A DNA stretch of 64,000 nucleotides, from assembly GCF_025118155.1 (NCBI RefSeq), contig NW_026251390.1, positions 558,001-622,000 on the forward strand, written 5' to 3'. Positions within the stretch are counted from its first letter, which is position 1; every line of letters begins with the position of its first letter. Source of the stretch: Cokeromyces recurvatus (lineage: Eukaryota; Mucoromycota; Mucoromycetes; Mucorales; Mucoraceae). The notes below the pieces were generated by a model. It was not told where the DNA came from. It saw only the letters and a list, made by a program, of their open reading frames with translations, and made no database searches. Made by a program: the position numbers and the translations under genes. Shown here piece by piece: positions 36,801 to 49,123 of this stretch.

Positions 36801-36953
36801 GCTGAAGATATGGTTGATGCTCAAGGTAACACCGTTAAGGCTGTTGAAAAGAAGAAGAAGTTAACTTCCAAGGAACTTCGTAAGAAGAAGAAGGAGCGTA
36901 TGGAACGTCGTAAGCGTGGTGAAGAAGTCTACACAACTGATGAAGAATTGTAA
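33801..36953 (+). CDS. YEF3: translation elongation factor 3 (eEF3), ABC-F ATPase
   Basis: Fungal ribosomal ATPase that releases deacylated tRNA from the E-site. It is a single exon of 1050 residues, the usual length. Order: N-terminal HEAT repeats (to about 330), four-helix region, ABC1 with Walker A GANGCGKST (about 477-485) and signature LSGGWKMKLALARA (about 562), ABC2 with Walker A GPNGAGKST (about 721-729), a chromodomain-like insert around YEYEVSWVGRSSVDNTWISR (830-850), signature LSGGQKVK (about 905) and Walker B MLVLDEPTNYLD. It ends in a Lys/Arg-rich ribosome- and RNA-binding tail. Codon use is strikingly biased to pyrimidine-ending codons (GCT, GGT, AAG, TTC), unlike all neighbours, and the gene lacks introns. 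Both fit very high expression. This bias also creates long antisense open frames, which are not genes. Confidence 0.98.
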   Translation: MPATAAAQKNTKSDIQSKKMNVVVHQADSKVAKEIVAKLSSDADRESAAEELAAFVQSNGVLSLVKCNITTALAKEFGNKKNAGARQGAVAAFAALTNNSLEGQVEPFILPFLSNLLELQADKQVAVKNAALEAAKNFIAKMNPYACPLTIPSILEGLGNSCKWQTKMLALELLVNMTELHPKEFFVAIPDVIPVVSDCMWDTKTDVKKQATETMAAICKLIENKDIERFIPAVITCINHPENVPETIHLLGATTFVQEVDSATLSIMVPLLNRGLNERATPIKRKSALIIDNMSKLVDDPDVAAPFLPLLLPALEKVQDVVADPECRGVVQKALATLQRVGNPATEVFTKVQKQEKVEKSIKELLPTDLDAAFTPTVKYMNDVALNLCVAKNFFKNVWVASLAPYAKSFYVAADAENLAFAALNKCEEAVTPKDPEEEDDEGEDLCNCEFSLAYGAKILLNRTALRLKRGRRYGLCGANGCGKSTLMRAIANEQVEGFPPRSELKTVYVEHDIDGSEADTPLVDFILASDGVETKDREEVRKILLDYGFTEQMVTKMAIGELSGGWKMKLALARAMLMNADILLLDEPTNHLDVVNVAWLENYLLGLKTVTSIIVSHDSGFLDHVCSDIIHYEPNYKLKRYKGNLSEFVKKVPRAASYYSLEATQISFKFPEPGFLEGIKTKERAILKMKNVDFQYPGTDRKQLIDISMQCSLASRVAVIGPNGAGKSTLIKLLTGEIESEIGTVWKHPNLRIAYVAQHAFHHIEKHLDSTPNEYIQWRYATGEDREELDKNDRMNADTNKKLAEQVFIIDGEKRIVEALVGRRKLKQSYEYEVSWVGRSSVDNTWISRQKLEDMGFGKKIAEVDSAEAAKMGLNRPLTSKEIEKHLAEIGLEPEFATHSRIRGLSGGQKVKLVIGAAMWNKPHMLVLDEPTNYLDRESLGALAQAIKEYGGGVVIVTHNREFSEALCTEVWKVDNGRLTPSGHNWVSGNGTTVIKEQEAEDMVDAQGNTVKAVEKKKKLTSKELRKKKKERMERRKRGEEVYTTDEEL

Positions 36954-37653
36954 ATGTCCTTTCTTTTTTTTTCCTTATCTTTTTCTTTCTTTTTTTTTCT
37001 TCTTCCCTTTCTCCTACTTTTTTTCATACACTTTATATTTTCCTCACCTTTCTAAATTTGTTTATAACTTGATGCCCCTATTATAATTTTACATATACAC
37101 ATATATTATTCAAAATAAAGCATCTTTATTTATAATGTATTAAATTAAAATACAATTTGTTTCTAATATTGCTTGGTCATATTTTTGATTTTTGCATGTA
37201 ATTCAACAAAGTAATTAATTTAGTTCTGTTAGTTATTTTCAGTGAAAATAAGCATAAAAAAAGGGAGGGGGAGGGAAAACACATTTGATATGTTAATAAT
37301 TCAAGTCATATTTTATAACGGATCAACAAATGTATAATAATAATTATAAACCCAATACAATAAACAAGTAACTAATAACTATAAAATATAACAGCATCAC
37401 TTTTTTTTTTATGTATAAGCCAACGTTCATGATACATAATTAAGTGATAGTTTCATATGATTGTAACATTTAAATAGTTTATTTGTTATTATCCAATAAA
37501 AAAAAAAAAAAAAAAAAAAAACTATGTGTGACTTGAAAAAGACTGCTTTTCTGGTTAGGATCTGTTTTTCTACATTTTTATTTTTTCTATTTCATTTTTT
37601 TTTTTTTTTTTTTTTTTTAAAAAATATTTGTAGATCTTTATATTAAATTAATC
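36954..37653. other. intergenic region eEF3 / PRP43
   Basis: The eEF3 3' UTR begins with a T/C-rich stretch, with AATAAA at 37115. It is followed by A-runs (37498-37520) and a T-run (37597-37618) shortly before the PRP43 start. No gene is seen. Confidence 0.5.
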
Positions 37654-40148
<2,495 letters not shown>

Positions 40149-40990
40149 AATATTACTATTTTACATCCCGTATATACATTCACGTCCATTCACTAGTTTT
40201 ATTATATATCATATGTAATCTATTTTTTTTTTCCAAAATATATACTTTTTTTTAAAAAAAAATGAAGCTATTTAGAGAAAAAAAAGAAAAGAGCACAGTT
40301 TGCGTGAGTCTTGAAGAACTAATAAATAAATAAATAAACAGATATATAGATGTTATCAAGTACAATTAATAAAAATTAAAATAATACATACTTAAGATAT
40401 GGCCATTTCAGCATAAAAAGAATGAATGCTTTATGTGGCAAAAGCTAGCTTATCATTCCAATCAGTAAGAGATGGATAAATAAATCGAGTCAAAGGAATA
40501 TACATTGTTAACATATTGACTCTTAAATCATTTACAGTAGATAATGGATCAAGAAAACGATACAGACCAAAAATAAAGCTTTGTTAATCAAGAAATAATA
40601 ATATAGAACCTTCTATTTTTTTTTTTAAAAAAAAAATGAGCAAGCAACAGAGGTAGATGACACTACGACACTTTCGCTCGTTTAAGGTTATACTATTTCT
40701 TGTGGTAAAGCCCCTGAATAAAATGCAATTACTGATAAAAATAAAATAAAATAGAGGATGTGTCTATGGTCATACATTGTTTATAATAAGAAATCTACTT
40801 GACTGATATTAATTAAAATATGCATGTTACATTCAAGTATGAACAAAAAAGGTAGTGATAGGTAAAGTTTATTATTGTACAGTATATATATACATATATA
40901 TATATAAAAGTTTTAAATTACAAGTAGAATACAATTGAATATGTATATAATAATAAATACATAAATAAAAAAATCTGCATCCTAACATAG
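40149..40990. other. convergent intergenic region PRP43 / WWE protein
   Basis: AT-rich, with TAAA repeats (40318-40340) and A/T runs. No open frame or RNA gene is recognisable. Confidence 0.5.
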
Positions 40991-41200
40991 CTATGTTCGA
41001 CGACGAGCAATACAATAAGACATTCCATTACACATAAGTAGCATTTTATCGATATCTACATATACAGGACATTGAAACGATTGACTCTGAATCCAGCTTG
41101 AAGAGTTGTGTGACCATAAATTTTCTATATATCGTTGAGAAGTAGAGTCAAGAGTAATCCAGTTGCATCCGTTAGCATAAACCCATTGAACTGCAGCCAT
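40991..41200 (-). CDS. stand-alone WWE-domain protein, 69 residues
   Basis: A single-exon 69-codon gene. The start is taken at MAAVQWVYANG (41200) because codons upstream of it come from a poly-A tract. The whole protein fits one WWE fold: Trp at residues 6 and 14 (VQWVYANGCNW), a central SQRYIE with the conserved Glu, then PVYVDIDKMLLMCN and a final IARRR, like the Y-x-V/I-D-F-x-x-M-x-Q-x-N ... R-x-I-R-R core of the family. WWE domains of DELTEX, RNF146 and PARPs bind ADP-ribose chains or pair ubiquitin and ADP-ribose signalling. A protein of nothing but this domain would be a reader or adaptor. There are no signal or membrane segments. A broken paralog in opposite orientation lies 2.5 kb away. 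Family assignment is by eye. Confidence 0.65.
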   Translation of the reverse strand: MAAVQWVYANGCNWITLDSTSQRYIENLWSHNSSSWIQSQSFQCPVYVDIDKMLLMCNGMSYCIARRRT

Positions 41201-43023
41201 TTTAATAAACAAAACAAAAAAAAAAAAAATCGAGATCAAGGCATAATCAGATAAAATTTTTGAGCCTTTTTATACTAGAATATTTTTTTTTATGTGTAAA
41301 GTTTAAGTTTTTCCATAATAGGTTGATATTTCTCTGTTATTGGAATGGTTTACATAGTTACTACATTGCTACACAATATAATAACTTTGTGTAAGTTATT
41401 GGATAGATGTTTTTTTTTTGTCATTACAAAGTCAGATGAGCTTTCTTTTAAAAGTAATGAATACCTCATATTACGTTATTATGTATATATATAAAAATAT
41501 ATAAAATATATCTGTGTATAGCTTGTTTATTTCTATTTGCAAATGGATACACACACACACGTATATACTTGCATATTAAAATAAAAAAAAACAAGCAATA
41601 GTTTTTAAGAAAAAAAAAATAATTTAATACATTGTGTTTCCTTAGATCTTGTTTTATTTTTAGATTCATGAAACGTAAGGGAATACAGTTCCTGGAATAT
41701 AATCTTGCTTATGCATAGATCAATGTAAAATTTCGTGTTTAAATAGTCTATCTTGATGAATTCTTTAAAGTAGGAAGAAGGAGAAAGATTTTATTTTATT
41801 TTATTTTATTTTTTAGATCTATGATATAATTATTTAGCATCATATTACATATGTATCTATGCTCACGTTATTAATTCATGATCTTTCTATTTTATAAATA
41901 TAGGTAATGATGAAAAATTGATATCAGTCCTATTTAAATTATATTGGTTCATTATGAATGAAGTACGTGTTTTAATGAATTTTATTCTTTATAAAAACTA
42001 GTTCTTTTTATCTATATAATTCTATTAGAGAATAAACAGGACAAAATTGATAATTATTATTTTTTGAACCATTTTCATAATACAATCTATACAATCCATG
42101 ATCTAATATCTGTAGTTACTCATGTATTTCCTATAGTTGTCTAGTATAATAACTAAATTGATGTTAATAAGGTAAAAACAAAAAAAAAAAGGTTAGAGAT
42201 ATAGTATTTTTACGCAGAATTGTATAATATAAAAGATATGAAAATTTTATATATTCTTTATATTATACTGATCTATCTAAAATGAAGTACTGTATAGTAT
42301 AGATACAAATATGATATATTAGACTCCTTACATTATCTCAATATTTTATAATTATGTACAACAAGGATTTGTACTGTGTTACGATGATTTAGCTGGTTAA
42401 ATTTCATACTCATTTTAGCTTGGTGGATGCTAGTTCCGAATATTAGGTTTAAAGCATACACGTATCATATACAATAACTCAAAAATCACCTCATATTATC
42501 AATAAAAGTTACAAAAAAAAAAAAAAGGTCGTAAAGAAGATAAATATAGATTCTCTTTTATACGAAAAAACAAACAATTCAATTATAAAACATATTATTA
42601 TAATTAATTTCGGGCAGAATATTATATTTTATTAAAAACTACACATATAGAAATAATATATAAGCGTATATGCTTTTTTTTTTTTTTTTTTGAATACAAT
42701 TAAAGGGTAAAAGTTCCTAAAATAGATAAATACAGGAACCAGAAAATAATGTTACTTTATTTAAATACCATTATTTCGGTTTAGAAGAGTAAATGTCTTA
42801 TTTTAAATACTTTCGAATCGTATAAATATTTAGAATTCAAATCAACTCATAAGGAACAAGCATAAAAAGGAATGTATATATGTCTTATAAAACTAGGACA
42901 AAGGGAGGAGGTGGCGGGGAGGGGGAGGGGAAGAGAAGGCTTTTAGTAGTTGACTTGCGTCAATAAGTTGATGTTCTCTTTCTGTATCAATTCTCCTTTC
43001 AATTTTCAATGATGATAATGACT

Positions 43024-43080
<57 letters not shown>

Positions 43081-43690
43081 TTTAGATAAATTATTACCCA
43101 TAATAATATATAATATTGCATCACTCTTTTTATATGCTATTCAGTGTCAATTTTGAGCATCATAAACATTAGGGATTCGTTACTGCTGGCATTCTTGAAG
43201 CCCAGTTTGCCATAACAAATTTATATTAATTACTGTCTACAAACATACATATACCACAAATAGCAAATATCTTGCTGTATTGTGGGACCAGCTAATCATA
43301 TATCATGAAATTCTATTTAATAATAACCAACTATTACTATTATTAATCAATCACCAAAACAAACAAGTTGAACTATTACAATACTTTACTGTAATTGCAG
43401 TATTATTATTAGACTATGTGGCGCATAGAGCCAAATATGTTCCAAATTACACAATCAGCCTCTATGTTACATTAAAGATAAAGATAAAGATAGGGTATGC
43501 TTTTAATGTGTCTAAACTGTGGCAAAGGACACTTGTTTTCCTAATACAGCCATTCTTCGATCAAACTAAACTTCATACATAAAAATAGACTCTTTATATA
43601 AATACAAGGTGATTCTTGCTTTATTTGACTTTTTTTGTTAAGCTATAGATATCAATCAAGCTAATTTCTTTTACTATTTAAACTGCAAGT
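41201..43690. other. gene desert left of the WWE relic
   Basis: Very AT-rich. Contains A/T runs, a G-rich purine patch at 42900-42935 and a T55 tract at 43025-43079. A 100-codon frame at 43280-43582 shows no family and its composition is like flanking DNA, so it is not called. The region may be decayed coding or transposon DNA, but nothing can be named. Confidence 0.4.
43025..43079. repeat. T55 homopolymer
   Basis: 55 consecutive T on the plus strand in the gene desert, about 600 bp left of the WWE relic. No adjacent retroposon body or duplication was recognised. Confidence 0.95.
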
Positions 43691-43908
43691 AAGAAATGGT
43701 CGTTATACTAATGGATGTAATTGGGTTGCTCTCGATTCTCTTGCTCAACGACATATTGAGTTTTTTTTTTCTTTTTCTATGGACACAAGATGACTCCAGC
43801 TGGATTCAAACCAAGTCTTTTTATCATAGTCCAGTTTATGTTGACATACAACAGATGGTTCTAATGTGCAATAGTATATCTTATAGTATCGCTCGTCGTA
43901 GGATATGA
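43691..43908 (+). pseudogene. frameshifted paralog of the WWE-domain gene
   Basis: Clear relic of the 69-codon WWE gene, in the opposite orientation. One frame reads RYTNGCNWVALDSLAQRHIE, aligned to VYANGCNWITLDSTSQRYIE of the intact copy. After a T10 tract the match continues in another frame as DSSWIQTKSF then SPVYVDIQQMVLMCN and SIARRRI, aligned to SSSWIQSQSF, PVYVDIDKMLLMCN and CIARRRT. A second shift by one base sits just after the first Trp codon, and the ATG is gone. At least two frameshifts plus a lost start mark it as a pseudogene, unless the T-rich stretch is spliced out. Confidence 0.75.
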
Positions 43909-45718
43909 AATAAGTAATATTACTACTATATGATAAATTTCTTGTTTTATATTGTGTACGAGCTATTTGCAATTTTATTTCATATCAGTAGTGGTAATAG
44001 TAGGTTATATGATTGACGTTGTAATCATATATTATAGCTATTTAAAGATCTAGACTTGACCTTTTCTCTACTTTATGTATACTTTGTCAATAACGCTATT
44101 TACACACAATTTATCTCAAGATTAAGAATGGAGGGAAAGCTGTTAGAAAAGTATAAACCTCAAAGCATATATATATATATTGCGATAGTATCAACTCTTT
44201 GAAACTTGATTGTATCATTCTGCGACACTAATATCAGTGAGAGAAATAGAAGAATAACTTTTTGAACATGAGTATACAAAGCGTGAATAATTTTATTCAT
44301 ATAAGCCTCTTCGATTTTTTTTTCTTGTTAAAATACTGCAAGGAGCTGAGTATCTTTGTAGTATTGGGCTAAATTTATCAAATAAAAAGGATCATACACG
44401 CTCCTTCTATTCCATTATTAGCTTTCTTAATATCAAAACAAACTACTATTAATGACCTTCTATTTGCCTTCAAAGACTTTGTCTATTATCTTAATAAACA
44501 CTTTAATGAATTATTATTCTATTTAAAGAAGAATTTCTATACTATACAGTTTGTATAAAAAAAAAAAAAAAAAAAAACTCGTAATAATGAAAATATTTAT
44601 AGTAATAAAATCTTTATGTAAGCATGACAAAAAAAATAGTAGTAAAATAGTTTGTTTATTTATAAGTAGAAAGTAGTAGTTGGATATTTATAGAAACATG
44701 ACAACTGAAATATAAAGCAAATGTTGTCTTTTTTAATTTATATTTAGCTCATATATAAATAGACTTAAAGTATTTCTTTCAGATATCAATTTATGACAAT
44801 TTAGTTGGTTATCCACCGTGATTGAGGTCATTCAATACATCTTTGACTACCATTTTATCAATGAATTTGAGCCTACATCAAGTTTTGTAATTGTATTTAT
44901 AACACAATTCTATTCCCTTGGTCTGTATGGGAAGATTAATAATAATAAAAAAGAACGTCTTTATATAATGTAGCATACAGTAATCCTATATGCAAAGGTA
45001 TAAAAAAAAAGTCCTAAAAATAGAATCAAGTGAATTAGTTGTAGTTTGAATAAAACAATAGATTCAAATAGAACACAACATGTGTCTCTTTATTATATAT
45101 TTATTATCCCCACTATTTATAATAGTTTAAGATCATATAACAAAACTGTTGTAAAAAATAAAATAAAAACAAAATTCAAACCCCGTAGTTCTTTTTTGTT
45201 GTTAAAGACTGCTCACAAATCATAATCATAAGGTCACAGGGCGTAAAGTAGAAATTGCTCCCAACAGGATGCATATATAAATCTCGTTTATAATAAGTCT
45301 CTATTTTCACGTATATCATTCATGTTTTTTTTTTTTTTTTTGCTTTTCATGCATTATTTTATATTTGAATACTACTACTTCTTGGTTATGAAAATACAAA
45401 ATGTGACTGATAGACATTTTTATTTTTCTATTTATAATGTCATGTGACTTGTTTCACTAGTTCTTCATTATTATGGGAACAGATCCATAGTTACTTTAAC
45501 AATGACTCATTTATTCTTATTAAAAGTAAAATAGATGCATGTAATAAAATAAAAAATAATGATAATACAATTTAAATATTTATACACATATTACATAAAA
45601 CTATCTTCTTCTTTATATATACATGTATATATAAAGAAAATAGCTGTAATATCATACAATAATAATAATAAAAAAGATGATTTATACATGTATATGATTA
45701 TATGTGCAATTATTTCTT
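43909..45718. other. gene desert right of the WWE relic
   Basis: AT-rich intergenic DNA with A19 at 44559-44577 and T-runs. No coding sequence, RNA gene or transposon end could be recognised. Confidence 0.4.
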
Positions 45719-47276
45719 TTATAAACTTGATAAGTTGGATGAAACAGGAGGAATACATGACTTTTCTATTGTGATAGGTTGAGTATGAATTGTAGTAGTA
45801 GTAGTAGTAGTGGTAGTAGTAGTAGTAGTAGTAATAGTAGGATTTAAAGATGAAGACACTAAAGACGCTGGATTTGATGGTTTATTAGTGGAAGCAGGTA
45901 ATAAATAGGAGGCTGCCCAATTAGCGATTTGATTAAATAATGTAAAATTGTTATTTCGATGATTCTTTTCTTCATTGGACTTATTTATTTCTGTTGCTGT
46001 TTGATGCATCGTGACTAGTGCTGGTTCAGCAATATTTGATTTTTCTTTATATGTTTGTGGAATAGAACAAGTCACTGAGGAAGAAGGTCGAATGAAAGTA
46101 GGTCTTTTATGAGGATGACTATCTTTAGGCTGTTCTTCTTGATCTGAATTTGAATTATTATTCTCTTCTACTAACTCGACATCATCTTCTATTATTATTA
46201 AATGGTCATCCATTAGACGATTATTATATACAACAGGTGAAGTTGCAGCCGGTGAATGTGTGATAAGTCCAATAGAAGAAGCAGTTGAGGTAGATGAAAT
46301 GGAAGATACATCGTCTGTATCCATATCTGATTGTGATGATTTTTTAAGACGAGCAGGAGCAATTTTCTTTATTGATTTTCTTGTTACTAAAGATGAATTA
46401 CCAGTGACTATACTATAATAAGATGGAGAGTAATGAATATGTTTTGTGACTATATGATCTGTATCATCTTCATTGCCATCACTATAGACATCATCTAGTA
46501 AATCATCGTATACATCATCTTGAGCTCTGTCTTCTTCATCAATAACTAATGCTATACATTGTTCTACTTTATGATTAAATCTTAATTTTGGTTGACGATG
46601 AGTTGCTAATACAACAGGGGATATCGCTTTAAGTTGATTATTAACATCAGAAATAGAGATTTTTCTATGATTTTTTACAGCGGCAGCAGAAAGAGGATGA
46701 TTTGTATTTAATAACTCAGTCGCTGATCTTTTTAATAGATCGACTTGAGTTACTTTCTTTAAAACTGATTTTAATACAGGCTTATTATTATTATTATTAT
46801 TACTATTTCCTTTATCAGATAACATTAATCCTAATGTTTCTTCAGTTGTAGATTCTTTTGAGGTTAAAAAACGGTCTTCTTCATGTCGAATCACTGTATG
46901 TAAAGGACCATACAGCCATGTAACATCACTCTCTTTTAACCTATAAATGCTATATCATCAATAACCCTCCTCGTCTCACAAGAAGGACAATCTAATTTTA
47001 CCAGTTTAAGGTTTGTGGACTAATCGTTTTCAAATTATTTCTTTGCTTTGCCCAAGTTCTCCATGAGGCATTCTCTAAACGTATTCCATCGACAACATCA
47101 TTCTTTTGTTTTGTCATGACTCTCCAGGAAGCAGCTAAATCCATTTCATCAAATTTATAAGAAAGATAATCAACACAAACCTCAGGTTGACGAACATTAC
47201 GCTTTTGTTGAGATTCGAAATCGTCTTCAGCATTTGTTTTCTTTGTAACAATAGCTGATTTTGTTAAAGATACCAT
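45719..47276 (-). CDS. Reg1-like protein phosphatase 1 regulatory subunit (GATA-like/DUF1752 domain)
   Basis: Two exons (47276-47002, 46940-45719) give 498 residues. Start is MVSLTKSAIVTKK. The N-terminus has the fungal areA GATA-like/DUF1752 block: YLSYKFDEMDLAASWRVM, then RLENASWRTWAKQRNNLKTI and, across the splice, WLKESDVTWLYGPLHT. At about residue 210 it has KLRFNHKVEQCIAL, the RVxF-type docking site that in yeast Reg1 (F-N-x-x-V-E-Q-C-I-A) binds the PP1 catalytic subunit Glc7. Together these point to a Reg1/Reg2-type targeting subunit that would act in glucose repression by opposing Snf1. That role is inferred from the family. The remainder is acidic and low complexity, with a Thr run from GTA/GTG triplets (45796-45838 on the plus strand). 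Confidence 0.85.
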
Positions 47277-48224
47277 GATATAATATGATGTATATCCAAT
47301 AAACAAAAGATTAGAAATAATATTCAAGAATTTATTTATCTGAAAAGATTTATAGCTTAAAAGAGAAAAGAAGAAGAAGAAGAAGGAGGAGGAGATATCT
47401 TTATACAACTCTTTTTTTTTTTTTTTTTTTTTAAAAAAAAAAGAACATTATTGCACATTTGACGATAATAACACCAGTGCCAGTTATTGGCGGTTATTTA
47501 AATATTCCATGTTGACCAATAAATGATTTTCGATAACCAATTAATTTAAAGTTTTTTTTAGGGACCCCCTTCCACAAATTCACATATTTTCAACTATTAC
47601 TATGAATGTATCTTTTATACCGTCTAGTGAAATAAAATAGCGTATAATTTCTGTTATCCTTATGCATTTATATTTCAATAAGGGTTCTTTATTTGAAGAG
47701 TAAAGATAAAGGATTTCCCAGTTCATTCAGCAGAAGGGTCTAGATTTTCCTTTAAAGATAAACAACATAAAGAATGTTTTATCGCTAGACGCCAACATTG
47801 GTTTATGAGGTTAAGTTCCAGTAAATACGTGGAACAAAGACTATAATACTTTCAGTCTTTATAACCAAGAGTTGTTAATTTAATATAGCATAAAATGAAA
47901 CTAAAACAATAATTGTATCAGTAATAGTTTTATTCAATTTTCCACACTTTGTGTTGTCTTGCAAAGCTAATTTCTTTATCTACTTTCTACAGACCCTTAT
48001 TGAAATAGGAAAAAGAGTTAAATGTCAATCTTATGTATCGTTGTCACAAATTACGATTACACATAATTACTAATCGTAATAGTCAATGAATGTTTGACTC
48101 TGGTAAAGTGCATAATTATAACTCAAAAACAAAAACTTAATCCTTAAAATAGAAAATTTTTTTAATACAGAAAAGAAAAATTCAGTGCGTAAAACAAAAC
48201 TTTAAAATAAATTTATTATTATTG

Positions 48225-48260
<36 letters not shown>

Positions 48261-48397
48261 TCATCCAATAGACTAAAAATATTTAAACTTCAATTGTATA
48301 TAAAAATGAGACAATTGGTTTTTTTTTTTCTTTTTTTTTCTTTTTTTTTTTTTTTTTAATAAAACATTTGTTGTACATACATACATAAAAAAAAGAA
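47277..48397. other. divergent promoter region (Reg1-like / small orphan)
   Basis: Contains T-runs (47409-47432), an A34 run at 48225-48258 and T-runs (48321-48358) just before the orphan gene. No other gene is seen. Confidence 0.5.
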
Positions 48398-48745
48398 ATG
48401 ATGAATATTATTGCTCCACTTCCAAAAAAGCCTTCGTATATTAAAAGTTATGTTTGGATGGAAAGCGATAATGATGATGAAGCTTGTCAAGAGCTTCGAC
48501 AAATTCTTAATTCACATTCCAGCATGATGGAAGATTTAACAACTATTATTCGTACTAATAATCCTTTACCTAATGATACCTGCTTTGTGCCCACAATTCA
48601 TCAATTCACTACTACCACTACTGTTTCAGAAAAAAACAATAATCATCGTCCCAGATCCTTTAGTGTTGGTGCCTCTAGATATTTTTATTCAACAGCCAGT
48701 AATGACTCAGTTGTAAGCAATGGTGGCAATAATCTTGTTCATTAA
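48398..48745 (+). CDS. small hypothetical protein, 115 residues
   Basis: Single-exon frame MMNIIAPLPKKPSYIKSYVW to GGNNLVH. I do not recognise it. The composition is protein-like: SYVWMESDNDDEACQELRQI and LNSHSSMMEDLTTII could form a helix pair. RPRSFSVGASRYFY carries an R-x-x-S type phosphorylation or 14-3-3-like site. The tail is Ser/Asn-rich. It lies after an oligo-T promoter-like stretch and before an AT-rich 3' region, independent of its neighbours. Codon choice is similar to nearby genes, which supports it being real. Confidence 0.6.
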   Translation: MMNIIAPLPKKPSYIKSYVWMESDNDDEACQELRQILNSHSSMMEDLTTIIRTNNPLPNDTCFVPTIHQFTTTTTVSEKNNNHRPRSFSVGASRYFYSTASNDSVVSNGGNNLVH

Positions 48746-49123
48746 ACAATCATACCATTTATAAATATTTATTTTTTTTTTCCCTTATGTACATACATAT
48801 ACAACTATACAAAAAATATTTCCTTATATATAGTATATATATCTCTTTCTCTCTTTCTTTATATACATATACATATACATATACAAAATATCATCTATAT
48901 ATTGTTTCCCCATATATATATATGCATTTATCTTTTTTTTTTTTTTGTTCATATATGTATTTATATACATACATGTATACATATATAAATATAAATATAT
49001 ACACGTATATACTTCCTATCTATATTATCTATTATATTCATAAAATAAAGTCGTTTTTTTATACATATATAAATATGTATTTATTTATATATTCATGTTT
49101 ATTTATTTTCTAATTCTATCTTA
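48746..49123. other. convergent AT-rich spacer
   Basis: Dominated by TATACA/ATATGT dinucleotide-like repeats between the orphan gene and the 3' end of the carbamoyl-phosphate synthase gene. A 108-codon open stretch here is a repeat artefact. Confidence 0.6.

Noticed and set aside
43280..43582. 100-codon plus-strand frame, including a nearby out-of-frame CLNCGKGHLFS like a gag zinc knuckle
   Set aside because: The Cys-His spacing is one residue short of CX2CX4H, the final Cys is missing, stops flank it, and no retroelement genes are nearby.
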